From Parerythrobacter_A sp963761775 (GTDB taxonomy: Bacteria > Pseudomonadota > Alphaproteobacteria > Sphingomonadales > Sphingomonadaceae): a stretch of DNA of 64,000 nt. Shown here in pieces: positions 9,419-20,065 of this stretch (position 1 is its first letter; the number at the start of each line of letters is the position of its first letter). The notes beneath the pieces are model-generated. The model saw only the letters and a program-made list of their open reading frames with translations, ran no database searches and was not told the origin of the DNA. A program made the translations under genes and the position numbers. The stretch spans positions 252,422 through 316,421 of the forward strand of contig CAVXIF010000001.1 of assembly GCA_963761775.1 (NCBI GenBank), read 5' to 3'.

Positions 9419-10040
9419 AGCCCCCGCGCGGGCTTTCGGAGGATGAGACGGCGGCGTGGGATGCGCTGGCCAGCACTGTGACGCCGTTTGCGAAAAAGTC
9501 TTTGTCGAGTGCTGTGCCGACCCGCTCCCCTCCCGACCACCCACAAAGTATATTGCCATGGGTGGTCGGGAGGGGGAGCGGGACGGCACAGCAAGCGGAG
9601 GACGGATGTCCGGAGCGCACCCGACAATAAAGCGTGGTCGGGAGGGGGCGCGGGACGGCACAGCGCCCGAGCGTCAGCGAGCAAACAAGAACACTGACAC
9701 GCTCGACGGCCACCGCGACCGCCGCCTCAAGTCGGGTCGCTTCGAGCCGGACTTCTCGCTGGACCTGCACGGCCATACGCTGGACGCCGCATGGCACCGG
9801 CTCGACAGCGGGCTGGTGCAGGCCAAGGCGATGGGTGCCCGCGTAGTGCTGGTCGTCACGGGCAAGCCGCGCCCGGTCGATGCGGCCGATCGGGGCACCA
9901 GCCGCGGCGCCATCCGCGCCAAGATCCTCGACTGGCTCGCCGCCGGACCCCACGCAAACGACATAGCCGCCATCCGCCACGCCCATCGCAGGCATGGCGG
10001 CTACGGTGCGCTGTACCTGGTGCTGCGGCGCAAGAGGTAG
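9415..10040 (+). pseudogene. Smr-domain protein, interrupted by a palindromic repeat
   Basis: Starts at ATG 9415 overlapping the mltA stop, with the sphingomonad-typical opening MKPPRGLSEDETAAWDALA. About 30 codons in, a palindromic repeat (9511-9664) intervenes, and this frame stops at 9628-9630. The Smr domain lies in another frame after the repeat: SLDLHGHTLDAAWHRLDSG, VVLVVTGKPR, RGAIRAKILDWL, ending VLRRKR. Smr domains are MutS2-related endonuclease-like domains with an LDLHG motif, which is intact. Start and domain are out of frame, so the gene is either truly broken by the insertion or split by an added indel. A shorter protein from an internal start is possible. Confidence 0.75.
9511..9664. 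repeat. Palindromic repeat element inside smr
   Basis: A 33-base arm at 9511-9543 is the inverted complement of 9559-9592 (only about three differences/gaps), separated by a 15-base AT-richer loop. A third arm at 9634-9664 is a direct copy of 9562-9592, with 30 of 31 bases identical. The outermost bases are GCTGTGCCG and CGGCACAGC, giving the block mirrored ends. Base composition (G-runs, GTGGTCGGGAGGGGG) differs from the coding DNA around it. It resembles a REP/MITE-type mobile palindrome; no clear target-site duplication is visible. Confidence 0.85.
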
Positions 10041-10068
10041 AAGAGGGCGGTTGCCCGACCGCGATGTG

Positions 10069-11136
10069 TCAGTCGGCAACGGGACGCAATTTTCCGTACG
10101 CAGTCCGGTATTGCGAGACGGGCCGGTCGAAAAGCCGGGAGTCATTCACGACCGCGTCGACTGCGTCGAGATCGGTGTAATCCAGCTCTATCAAGGTGCC
10201 GATGGCGTCCGGATCGCCGCTATTGCGAACATAGGAGTCGGCAATCGCATAGCCGACATAATATCCAAGATCGCGCGTACCGAAATCGTTGGTCCTGTCG
10301 TTCCATATCCAGCCCGAGAAATCCTCGTTTCCTATTTCGCCGGCGAAAGCTGACAGCACGCGCCGGGCGTTCGCTTCACCGAAAATGATTGCCGGTTGTC
10401 TGGACCTCATTCCGATAGCTTCGGTGGAGACATATTCCGCCACCCCTTCGAATAATGCCTGCGACAGCAAATCGACGCCGCTCTCGCTGCGCTGCTGCGT
10501 ATGCACCCATTCGTGCAGGTTCAGCGCGACGATATTGTCGATCGGACTGCCTTCGAAATAGCTGGCCAGATGCGGGAACCGCGCCATCAGTTCGGCCACA
10601 GGCGTGCTGCTGTCGGCCATCGCAAGTTCGGCGCCAATCAGCAGCTTTCCGTCAATCGCGGTTCCTCCTGCGCGTAACGCGCCGATCACGAAATATACCG
10701 GTACCGGCTCGCTGGCCGGATAAACGCGCCGCATGCGTTCCAGGCCCGCCTCGATGGCGGGCGCCAGCGCTTTCGCCCGCATCGTGTTTGCACGGACGGC
10801 GTTCCAGAAAAGCGGCGCTTCGTTGATCGTCTGGATAAACTCACCGGTCCGGTAGCTTCTGGCACGCATCATGGCGTGAAGGCCAGGCGTTCCCCGGTCG
10901 ATATAGTATTCGTTCAGGATACGCGCCTGAATTTTCGGATCGTCTTCTGTGGTTATCAGGTCGTAGGCAGTCCAGAACCGGTCGATGTCCTGCGTCACGA
11001 CGGCGGGCTTGGTGGCAGGTTGGGTGGGAACTGCACTTTGGCTAGCTGCACATCCTGTCAGGGAAATGGGCACCACCGCGACCGCGACTACGGGAAGAAG
11101 CAAACGGACCAGTTTCTGAGGAAGCCCAACGCGCAT
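10069..11136 (-). CDS. Lipoprotein with a gluzincin-type HExxH motif (putative zinc protease)
   Basis: A 355-residue secreted lipoprotein: the signal segment VVAVAVVPISLTGC ends in a lipobox Cys near residue 29. The body has ALNLHEWVHTQQ near the middle, an HExxH zinc-binding pattern (HEWVH), followed about 17 residues later by EGVAEYVS, where the Glu could be the third ligand. This layout resembles DUF2268-like predicted Zn-dependent proteases. It lies downstream of aroC and the HAB-mutase-like gene on the same strand. The substrate is unknown; the metalloprotease assignment rests on the motif. Confidence 0.7.
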   Translation of the reverse strand: MRVGLPQKLVRLLLPVVAVAVVPISLTGCAASQSAVPTQPATKPAVVTQDIDRFWTAYDLITTEDDPKIQARILNEYYIDRGTPGLHAMMRARSYRTGEFIQTINEAPLFWNAVRANTMRAKALAPAIEAGLERMRRVYPASEPVPVYFVIGALRAGGTAIDGKLLIGAELAMADSSTPVAELMARFPHLASYFEGSPIDNIVALNLHEWVHTQQRSESGVDLLSQALFEGVAEYVSTEAIGMRSRQPAIIFGEANARRVLSAFAGEIGNEDFSGWIWNDRTNDFGTRDLGYYVGYAIADSYVRNSGDPDAIGTLIELDYTDLDAVDAVVNDSRLFDRPVSQYRTAYGKLRPVAD

Positions 11137-11182
11137 CTCTATCTCCGACCTATTCGAAGCCGTGTTCGAAGCTGGGGCGTTA

Positions 11183-11614
11183 TCATTCCACCGAAGGTCG
11201 AAACAGTCCCGCCACGAATACCAGCCATCCCGCGGTCATCGCGACGCTGCCGCCAAGCACGGCGGCGGCGACCAGCACTTCCGCCGTCGCGCCCGCGCCG
11301 AAGCCGGCTCCGGCAATAGGCAGGATGCTGTTCGCGCCGGTGATCGCCGCGCCGGTCAGGCCGATCCACAGCACATACATGCCGACGATGATCGCCCAGC
11401 GTGCCACCCTCGCTAGCAACGGTGACAGAGTAACCCAGCGCCAGACCGCACCCGTCACCATCAGTGCGGTTCCCGATTGCACTGCGGTGAGATGGGCAGA
11501 CAACGCCATGCGCGGGTTGGCGAAGTCCTGCACCACTCCGCCTTGCAGCAGGCCCAGCAGGAACAGCACCGCGCCCGCCTGAATCAACGTCCGTTGTCCG
11601 GCCTCGAGCGTCAT
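11183..11614 (-). CDS. Four-helix membrane protein resembling hydroxylaminobenzene mutase / styrene-oxide isomerase
   Basis: A 143-residue protein with about four membrane helices. The first helix and loop read GAVLFLLGLLQGGVVQDFAN followed by PRMALSAHLTAVQSGTALMV. The NPRMxLSAHL pattern after helix 1 is characteristic of the small membrane isomerases typified by hydroxylaminobenzene mutase, with styrene oxide isomerase related. The family is known for isomerisation, but the substrate here is unknown. It lies 13 bases downstream of aroC, and the metalloprotease follows. Confidence 0.55.
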   Translation of the reverse strand: MTLEAGQRTLIQAGAVLFLLGLLQGGVVQDFANPRMALSAHLTAVQSGTALMVTGAVWRWVTLSPLLARVARWAIIVGMYVLWIGLTGAAITGANSILPIAGAGFGAGATAEVLVAAAVLGGSVAMTAGWLVFVAGLFRPSVE

Positions 11615-11627
11615 GGGCGTATCGTCC

Positions 11628-12704
11628 TCATCCGCATTGCGCGCGGTGCAGCAGTTTCTGGTCGGCCAGCACCAGCGCCATCATCGCCGCGACCACCGGC
11701 GCGCCGCGGATGCCGACGCAGGGATCGTGGCGGCCCTTGGTGCGCAGCTGCGTGTTCTCGCCGTCGCGGGTGATGGTGTCCACCGGCGTCAGGATCGAGC
11801 TGGTCGGCTTGAACGCCACGCGGCACACCACCGGCTGTCCGGTCGAGATGCCGCCCGATACGCCGCCCGCATGGTTCGCGGAGAAAGTCGGTCCGGCACC
11901 CGTTTCCAGGCTTTGGCGCATCGCATCGGCATTCGCTTCGCCGCTCAGCTCCGCTGCGCCGAAGCCGTCGCCGATCTCCACGCCTTTCACCGCGTTGATG
12001 CCCATCATCGCGGCGGCGAGTTCGGCGTCCAGCTTGGCATAGACGGGCGCGCCCCAGCCTGCGGGCACGCCGGTCGCTACGCACTCGACCACCGCGCCGA
12101 GCGAGGAGCCTGCCTTGCGCGCGGTGTCGATCAGGCCCTCCCACCGCTGCGCCGCGGCGGCGTCGGGGCAGAAGAACGGGTTGCGGTCGATCTCGCCCAT
12201 GTCCATCGCTTCGCGGTCGATTTCGTCGGTGCCGATCTGGCTGACATAGGCGGTGATCGCCACGTCGGGCACCACCAGCCGCGCCACTGCGCCCGCCGCC
12301 ACCCGCGCCGCTGTTTCACGCGCGCTCGACCGCCCGCCACCGCGATAGTCGCGGAACCCGTATTTCGCGTCATAGGCATAGTCGGCATGGCCGGGGCGGT
12401 AGGCCTTGGCGACTTCCGAATAATCCTTGCTGCGCTGGTCGGTGTTCTCGATCTGAAGCGCGATGGGCGTACCGGTGGTGCGGCCTTCGAAAACACCCGA
12501 CAGGATGCGCACCGCATCGGGTTCGCGCCGCTGCGTGGTGAAGCGGTTCTGCCCCGGACGGCGCGCGTCGAGAAAGGGCTGGATGTCGGCTTCGGTCAAG
12601 GCAAGCCCCGGCGGACACCCGTCGACCACCGCGCCCAGCGCCGGTCCATGGCTTTCGCCCCAGGTGGTGAAGCGGAAGACCCGCCCGAATGTGTTCCAGC
12701 TCAT
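11628..12704 (-). CDS. aroC: Chorismate synthase
   Basis: Catalyses the last step of the shikimate pathway, EPSP to chorismate, with reduced FMN. The 358-residue protein starts MSWNTFGRVFRFTTWGESHG and carries further family signatures: GGRSSARETAARVAAGAVAR and the C-terminal RTKGRHDPCVGIRGAPV. An in-frame ATG at 12731 would add nine residues absent from typical homologues, so 12704 is preferred. It is divergent from ruvA. pheA elsewhere in the window uses the chorismate-derived product prephenate. Confidence 0.97.
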   Translation of the reverse strand: MSWNTFGRVFRFTTWGESHGPALGAVVDGCPPGLALTEADIQPFLDARRPGQNRFTTQRREPDAVRILSGVFEGRTTGTPIALQIENTDQRSKDYSEVAKAYRPGHADYAYDAKYGFRDYRGGGRSSARETAARVAAGAVARLVVPDVAITAYVSQIGTDEIDREAMDMGEIDRNPFFCPDAAAAQRWEGLIDTARKAGSSLGAVVECVATGVPAGWGAPVYAKLDAELAAAMMGINAVKGVEIGDGFGAAELSGEANADAMRQSLETGAGPTFSANHAGGVSGGISTGQPVVCRVAFKPTSSILTPVDTITRDGENTQLRTKGRHDPCVGIRGAPVVAAMMALVLADQKLLHRAQCG

Positions 12705-12800
12705 AGGTTCAAGCTCATAAGGACGCTTCATGTCGCACGTTGCGCATGCTGTCTATCGGGCAAGTTTCCCAATCGCGTATTCGCTGCCATAGGGGAAACC

Positions 12801-13401
12801 ATGATTGCGAAACTGAAAGGCCTGCTGGACGAAACCGGCGCGGACTGGGCGGTGATCGACGTCGCGGGCGTCGGTTATCTCGTGCATTGCTCCACCAAGA
12901 CGCTGGCGGCGCTGGGCGAAACGGGCGAGGGCTGCACGCTTTATACCGACTTGCAGGTGAGCGAGAACGACATGCGGTTGCTTGGTTTTGCCGAGGCGGC
13001 GGAGCGCGACTGGTTCCGCCTGCTGACCGGCGTGCAGGGGGTGGGCAGCAAGGTCGCGCTGGCGATCCTGTCGGCGCTGTCCACGGCGGAAGTGCAGGCG
13101 GCGTGTGCGGGCGGTGATGCTGCCACCGTGGCGCGCGCGCAGGGCGTCGGCCCGAAACTGGCCGGGCGCATCGTCAACGAACTGAAGGAAAAGGCTGGCG
13201 CGCTGCCCGCCGGACCGGGCGGCACAAGTTTCGCACGCCCCAGCCGCCGGGGCCAGCGCCGATGCCGTCAGCGCGCTGGAAAACCTCGGCTTCAAACCCG
13301 CCACCGCCACCCGCGCCGTAGCCGCCGCCACGACCGAGCTGGGCGCGGATGCGGAAGAGGGCGAACTGATCCGCGTGGCGCTGAAGAAGGCGGCGGGGTG
13401 A
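12801..13401 (+). CDS. ruvA: Holliday junction branch-migration protein RuvA (frameshifted)
   Basis: Tetrameric Holliday-junction-binding subunit that loads the RuvB motor. MIAKLKGLLDETGADWAVID begins the OB domain; the helix-hairpin-helix region includes LLTGVQGVGSKVALAIL and GVGPKLAGRIVNELKEK. The C-terminal RuvB-binding domain (ASADAVSALENLGFKPATA to RVALKKAAG) is in the next frame, so a +1 shift lies between about 13215 and 13250, probably an extra G at GGGCGG. The joined length of ~200 residues is standard. ruvB normally follows directly, but here two GIY-YIG units intervene. Confidence 0.93.
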
Positions 13402-13425
13402 TGCGGGCTCTCGCACAAACCCGTC

Positions 13426-13446
13426 ATCCTGAACTTGGTTCAGGAT
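13426..13446. repeat. Palindrome at the 3' end of GIY-YIG unit 1
   Basis: A perfect 9-bp inverted repeat, ATCCTGAAC and GTTCAGGAT, around a 3-base loop. It overlaps the last codons and TGA stop of the minus-strand GIY-YIG gene ending at 13440. The same palindrome recurs at 13950-13970 at the end of unit 2. Confidence 0.85.
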
Positions 13447-13841
13447 CCATCCCGCCCCATGCTCGGAGCAATCGGCTCCATCCCCAACGCAGGCGCCAAA
13501 TCATGCCAATCGGGGTTCTCGCTCTCGATCAGATTGATTTTCCATTGGCGATGCCAGCGCTTCAACTGTTTTTCGCGGCTTGTCGCAGTCTGCATATCGC
13601 CATACATTTCGAAGTGCATAAGACGGTGAACGCCATACCGTTTCGTGAAACCAGGAACCGCGTTGGTGCGATGTTGATGCAAGCGTCCGACAAGGTCCGA
13701 CGTTACGCCAATGTAGAGCGTCCCATATGGCTTGCTCGTCAGGATATAGACGCAGGGGTGGCGTTCGACCGACATGGCACCGAGTTTGCGGCGAGATGGA
13801 TGCTGGAGTCGAAGACGTGCGAGCACAAACAAGTTCAGCAT
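13440..13841 (-). CDS. GIY-YIG (URI-type) nuclease-domain protein, unit 1
   Basis: A single-domain GIY-YIG protein of 133 residues from ATG 13841, or 111 residues from ATG 13775. Visible motifs are CVYILTSKPYGTLYIGVTSD (the GIY/YIG strands as VYI and YIG), the catalytic-type Arg in LVGRLHQHR, and the URI-type ending REKQLKRWHRQWKINLIE, then NPDWHDLAP. Domains of this family cut DNA in homing enzymes and repair proteins; the free-standing small ones are of uncertain function. The stop lies inside a palindrome, and the start region matches the start palindrome of unit 2 but carries an insert of about 21 bases. Confidence 0.85.
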   Translation of the reverse strand: MLNLFVLARLRLQHPSRRKLGAMSVERHPCVYILTSKPYGTLYIGVTSDLVGRLHQHRTNAVPGFTKRYGVHRLMHFEMYGDMQTATSREKQLKRWHRQWKINLIESENPDWHDLAPALGMEPIAPSMGRDGS

Positions 13842-13928
13842 GACGATAGTGACGTTGAAGTCGCCCTGTCCGCCATGACCGCGCACGCCATGCTGCAACA
13901 GCGCGGCTACACGGTGAACCCGTTTTGA
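13842..13928 (+). other. Possible coding remnant between the two GIY-YIG units
   Basis: A plus-strand frame of about 28 codons ends in TGA at 13926-13928 and reads DVEVALSAMTAHAMLQQRGY followed by TVNPF. Its third positions are strongly G/C, as in real genes of this genome. It has no start of its own and abuts the 5' end of GIY-YIG unit 1. It could be the tail of a small gene between ruvA and ruvB whose beginning was replaced by the unit. Chance cannot be excluded. Confidence 0.25.
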
Positions 13929-13949
13929 AAGGGTGGCCAAATACCCGTC

Positions 13950-13970
13950 ATCCTGAACTCGGTTCAGGAT
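13950..13970. repeat. Palindrome at the 3' end of GIY-YIG unit 2
   Basis: The same 9-bp inverted repeat as at 13426-13446 (ATCCTGAAC / GTTCAGGAT), with loop TCG instead of TTG. It contains the TGA stop (13964-13966) of the second GIY-YIG gene, whose last residues DGS are read from the repeat. Confidence 0.85.
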
Positions 13971-14344
13971 CCATCTTGCCTCAGGTTCGGAGCAATCGGC
14001 TCCATCCCCAACGCGGGTGCTAAGTCGTGCCAGTCGGGGTTCTCGCTTTCGATCACGTTGATCTTCCATTGCCGGTGCCAGTTCTTAAGCTGTTTCTCTC
14101 GCGTGATGGCTACGTCCATGTCACCGAGTACCTCGAAGCGGACGAGATGAAACACGGCGTGGCGAGCAACAAAGCCTCGCGTTTCGCCGCTGCGGTGTTG
14201 GTACAGTCTGCCGAGAAGGTCGCTGGTCACGCCGATGTACAACGTCCCTCGCGGCTGGCTGGCGAGGATATAGACACAGGGGTGCCGTTCGGTCGACATG
14301 GCACTGAGCCTGCCGCGCAATGGATGCTGAAACAAGTTCAGCAT
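13964..14344 (-). CDS. GIY-YIG (URI-type) nuclease-domain protein, unit 2
   Basis: A 126-residue paralogue of the neighbouring unit; from ATG 14299 it would be 111 residues. It has CVYILASQPRGTLYIGVTSD, LLGRLYQHR, REKQLKNWHRQWKINVIE and NPDWHDLAPALGMEPIAP. The two proteins match well at both ends but diverge in the middle, so the duplication is not recent or the units arrived separately. The ATG at 14344 sits in an 8-bp palindrome (14324-14344) and the stop in another (13964-13970), so the gene is bracketed by repeats that encode its own termini. Confidence 0.87.
   Translation of the reverse strand: MLNLFQHPLRGRLSAMSTERHPCVYILASQPRGTLYIGVTSDLLGRLYQHRSGETRGFVARHAVFHLVRFEVLGDMDVAITREKQLKNWHRQWKINVIESENPDWHDLAPALGMEPIAPNLRQDGS
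14324..14344. repeat. Palindrome carrying the start codon of GIY-YIG unit 2
   Basis: An 8-bp inverted repeat, ATGCTGAA and TTCAGCAT, with a 5-base loop. Read on the minus strand it gives the start MLNLFQHP of the nuclease. Unit 1 has a degenerate version at 13799-13841 with about 21 extra bases in the loop. Confidence 0.8.
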
Positions 14345-14361
14345 GACGGTAGGAGGCGCAG

Positions 14362-15405
14362 ATGACCGACCCCACCCCCCTACACACCCCCGACCGCCAG
14401 CCGGACGATCCCGACGCCGCGCTGCGCCCCAAGTCGCTGGCCGAGTTCGTGGGGCAGGAGGCGGCGCGGGACAATCTGCGGGTGTTTATCGAGTCCGCGA
14501 GGTCGCGGGGCGAGGCGATGGACCATGTGCTGTTCTTCGGGCCGCCGGGGCTGGGCAAGACCACGCTGGCGCAGATCGTGGCCAAGGAGCTGGGCGTCGG
14601 CTTTCGTGCCACCAGCGGGCCGGTGATCGGCAAGCCGGGCGATCTGGCGGCGCTGCTGACCAATCTCGAACCGCACGATGTCTTGTTCATCGACGAGATC
14701 CACCGGCTCAATCCCGTGGTCGAAGAGGTGCTGTATCCCGCAATGGAGGATCGCGCGCTCGACCTTATCATCGGCGAAGGGCCGTCCGCGCGCAGTGTGC
14801 GGATCGACTTGCCACCGTTCACTCTGGTCGGCGCGACCACGCGGCAGGGGCTGTTGACCACGCCGCTGCGCGACCGCTTCGGCATTCCGGTGCGGCTGAC
14901 CTTCTATACGCACGAGGAGCTGGACCGCGTGGTGACGCGCGGTGCCGGACTGCTGGGCATGGCGATCCAGCCCGACGGCGCGCGCGAGATCGCCCGGCGC
15001 AGCAGGGGTACGCCCCGCGTCGCCGGGCGGCTGATGCGCCGCGTGCGCGACTTCGCGCACGTCGCGGGAGACGGCATGGTGACGAAGGCAGTGGCCGACG
15101 ATGCGCTGACCCGGCTGGAGATCGACCGGCTGGGCCTCGATGCGATGGACCGGCGCTATCTCGCCATGATCGCCACCACCTACAAGGGCGGCCCGGTCGG
15201 CGTGGAAACGCTGGCGGCGGGCCTCAGCGAACCCCGCGATACGGTGGAGGAGGTGATCGAGCCGTTCCTGATCCAGCTGGGACTGATCGCGCGCACGGCA
15301 CGAGGCCGGTGCCTGAACGATGCGGGATGGAATCACCTGGAAATGCAGCCACCGGCGGGTGTCGGCGATGGTTCGCAAACCGGGCTTTTCGACGCGAACG
15401 GGTAA
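14362..15405 (+). CDS. ruvB: Holliday junction branch-migration helicase RuvB
   Basis: Hexameric AAA+ motor that drives branch migration with RuvA. The 347-residue protein has Walker A GPPGLGKTT (about residues 60-68), Walker B with IDEIHRLNPVVEE, the RuvB sensor region GATTRQGLLTTPLRDRFGIP, and the winged-helix end RTARGRCLNDAGWNHL. It is complete and in frame, 17 bases downstream of the GIY-YIG palindrome. The two intervening units probably separate it from the ruvA promoter; no strong promoter of its own is evident. Confidence 0.97.
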   Translation: MTDPTPLHTPDRQPDDPDAALRPKSLAEFVGQEAARDNLRVFIESARSRGEAMDHVLFFGPPGLGKTTLAQIVAKELGVGFRATSGPVIGKPGDLAALLTNLEPHDVLFIDEIHRLNPVVEEVLYPAMEDRALDLIIGEGPSARSVRIDLPPFTLVGATTRQGLLTTPLRDRFGIPVRLTFYTHEELDRVVTRGAGLLGMAIQPDGAREIARRSRGTPRVAGRLMRRVRDFAHVAGDGMVTKAVADDALTRLEIDRLGLDAMDRRYLAMIATTYKGGPVGVETLAAGLSEPRDTVEEVIEPFLIQLGLIARTARGRCLNDAGWNHLEMQPPAGVGDGSQTGLFDANG

Positions 15406-15625
15406 GTTTCGGGTAGGAACCGCGCCCCGTTCGGTTCCGATATGGGACACCTCGCCCCGATCGGCACCGCGACTTGCATATTATCTGCGTTTTCGCAGCT
15501 TGGGCATGGTTAACCCCATTGCGGGATTAAGCTGATGGTTGCTTCTTGGTGCGACAGGGACATGCAGAAGGAGCGGAACCGCCGCTTTCGATAGCACCCC
15601 GAACGCAAATTAAGAGAGCTTGCCC

Positions 15626-17293
15626 ATGTCGGTTAAACTGGCCCTGGCGAAATTGTCCGCAACCGCAGCAGGTACCGCCCTGCTCGCTGGCGGTGCAGTC
15701 CATGTCGCCGAACAACAGGTGACGGATACGCCCATTTACAAATCGGGCAAGGTCCAGTCGACCAAGACCGAACCGGTCAAGTATATCAAGGAACGCCGCA
15801 CCGCGACGCGCGTCGTGCCCAAGACGGTGGAACGCCAGCGGCGCATCGTCCGGCGCGAAGTGGAATGCGAACCGGTCGGTCCCGGCATGGTTGGCGGTCC
15901 GGGCTTCGGCAACGGCGCGATCGTCGGCCACTCCGGCCCCATTCCCGGCAATGCGGGTATGGCGGATCCGGCGATGGCCGGTGCCGGTCCGCGTGGCGGC
16001 TATCCCGGTGGCGGTTACGCCGTGGGTGGCTCGCGTATCATCGGCACGGCGGGCGACCCGCAATGTGCGCCGGCCTATCGCATGGCGCTTGCAGCAATTC
16101 CCGCGCCGATCGCACCCCTTCCGCAGCAGCCCTTCCGTGGCGGCGGCGGCGGTGAAGGCGGCGGCGTAACGGTCATCGGTGGCAGCGGCGGCTTCGGCGG
16201 CGGGCTGGGCGGCGGCTTCTTCGGCGGTTTCTTCGGTGGCGGCGGCGGTGGTTCGGGCGGCAGTGTCGTCGTCTCCTCCACCACGACGACATCGGGTGGT
16301 TCGACCTCGACTTCCGGTGGTGTAACCAGCGGCACGTCGGGTACATCCGGCACCAGCGGTACGTCGGGCACCAGCGGCACTTCCGGAACATCCGGCACCA
16401 GCGGCGTCAATATCAATATCGATATCGACAATTCCAGCGGTGGCAGCGGCGGCTCGTCCTCCACGACGGGTGGCGTCACGACCTCGACCTCGACCGGCGG
16501 CGTAACCACCTCGACGTCGACGGGTGGCGTAACGTCTTCGACCGGCGGCGTGACCTCTTCGACCTCCAGCTCGAGCGGCGGGATCACCTCGTCCAGCTCT
16601 ACTGGCGGCGTAACGAGCACCACCGGTGGGGTGACAAGTACCTCGTCTTCCGGTGGTTCGGGTGGCAGTTCGTCCAGCAGCTCTTCGAGTTCGTCGAGCT
16701 CTTCCAGCTCGTCCAGCTCTTCGTCGGGCGGCACATCGGGCAATACGAGCGGCAACACCTCCGGGAATACCTCGGGCAACACCAGCGGGAACACGTCCGG
16801 CAATACCAGCGGGAATACTTCGGGTAACACCAGCGGCAACACGTCTGGCAACACCTCCGGCACCAGCGGTCATCCGGGCACGTCCGGGACCAGTGGAACG
16901 TCCGGCACGTCGGGTACAAGCGGGACCAGCGGCATGACGTCGGGCGGTTCGGGTTCGTCGTCCAGCAGCAGCTCTTCGAGCAGCAGCAGTTCGTCCAGCT
17001 CGTCGAGTTCCGGCGGGGCGACCAGCAGTGGCGCGACCAGCGGCGGGACGACCGGCAACATGACCAGCTCGACCTCGTCCAGTTCGTCTTCCTCCAGCTC
17101 CTCGTCGAGCAGCAGCTCCTCGTCTTCGGGGAACACGTCCGGCACAAGCGGGACCAGCGGAACGTCCGGAACGAGCGGAACTTCGGGCACCAGCGGCACG
17201 CAGGTTCCGGCACCGCCCATGATGATCCTGTTCGGCATGGCCGCGGCGGGCATCCTCGGTCGGCGCAAGTTCCTGCCGAAGCGGTCTGCCTGA
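15626..17293 (+). CDS. Secreted Ser/Thr/Gly-repeat protein with PEP-CTERM-like sorting tail
   Basis: A 555-residue exported protein. Residues 1-30 form a signal peptide (KLSATAAGTALLAGGAVHVA). Residues ~50-85 are Arg/Val-rich (YIKERRTATRVVPKTVERQR). From ~170 there are Gly-rich runs, then blocks of TSG triplets, an island NINIDIDN, TGGVTTSTS repeats, long Ser runs, SGNT repeats and more TSG blocks. It ends VPAPPMMILFGMAAAGILGR followed by basic residues, the motif-helix-Arg pattern of PEP-CTERM signals cleaved by exosortase. The repeats use many synonymous codons, so they are kept at the protein level. It is probably a glycosylated surface or matrix protein; function unknown. ATG 15626 follows GAGAG. 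Confidence 0.8.
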   Translation: MSVKLALAKLSATAAGTALLAGGAVHVAEQQVTDTPIYKSGKVQSTKTEPVKYIKERRTATRVVPKTVERQRRIVRREVECEPVGPGMVGGPGFGNGAIVGHSGPIPGNAGMADPAMAGAGPRGGYPGGGYAVGGSRIIGTAGDPQCAPAYRMALAAIPAPIAPLPQQPFRGGGGGEGGGVTVIGGSGGFGGGLGGGFFGGFFGGGGGGSGGSVVVSSTTTTSGGSTSTSGGVTSGTSGTSGTSGTSGTSGTSGTSGTSGVNINIDIDNSSGGSGGSSSTTGGVTTSTSTGGVTTSTSTGGVTSSTGGVTSSTSSSSGGITSSSSTGGVTSTTGGVTSTSSSGGSGGSSSSSSSSSSSSSSSSSSSSGGTSGNTSGNTSGNTSGNTSGNTSGNTSGNTSGNTSGNTSGNTSGTSGHPGTSGTSGTSGTSGTSGTSGMTSGGSGSSSSSSSSSSSSSSSSSSSGGATSSGATSGGTTGNMTSSTSSSSSSSSSSSSSSSSSSGNTSGTSGTSGTSGTSGTSGTSGTQVPAPPMMILFGMAAAGILGRRKFLPKRSA

Positions 17294-17334
17294 GCAGGAC
17301 ACACCGACACTTCCATTGGCGACACACCAATGAA

Positions 17335-17363
17335 AAGGGCGGCCTTCGCAAAAGGCCGCCCTT
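17335..17363. terminator. Bidirectional intrinsic terminator between the repeat-protein gene and acnA
   Basis: A perfect 12-bp stem (AAGGGCGGCCTT at 17335-17346 with AAGGCCGCCCTT at 17352-17363) and 5-base loop lie between two convergent genes. On the minus strand the stem is followed by TTTT, giving a good terminator for acnA; the plus-strand tail is weaker (TTCTTGT). Confidence 0.85.
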
Positions 17364-17392
17364 CTTGTATCAGCAGATCAGCGGAAGCCGGA

Positions 17393-20065
<2,673 letters not shown>

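Noticed and set aside
10876..11319. Plus-strand open frame opposite the metalloprotease and HAB-like genes
   Set aside because: Antisense to two supported genes and without motifs or a plausible ribosome site.
15416..15438. GGAAC and an inverted GGTTCC after ruvB, considered as an EcfG promoter for the repeat protein
   Set aside because: No CGTT/GTT box at 16-17 bases on either strand; only a short inverted repeat remains.
16300..17210. Regularly spaced short repeats resembling a CRISPR array
   Set aside because: The units are 9-12 base coding repeats (TSG, SGNT, Ser runs) in one open frame, with no conserved repeat/unique spacer pattern.
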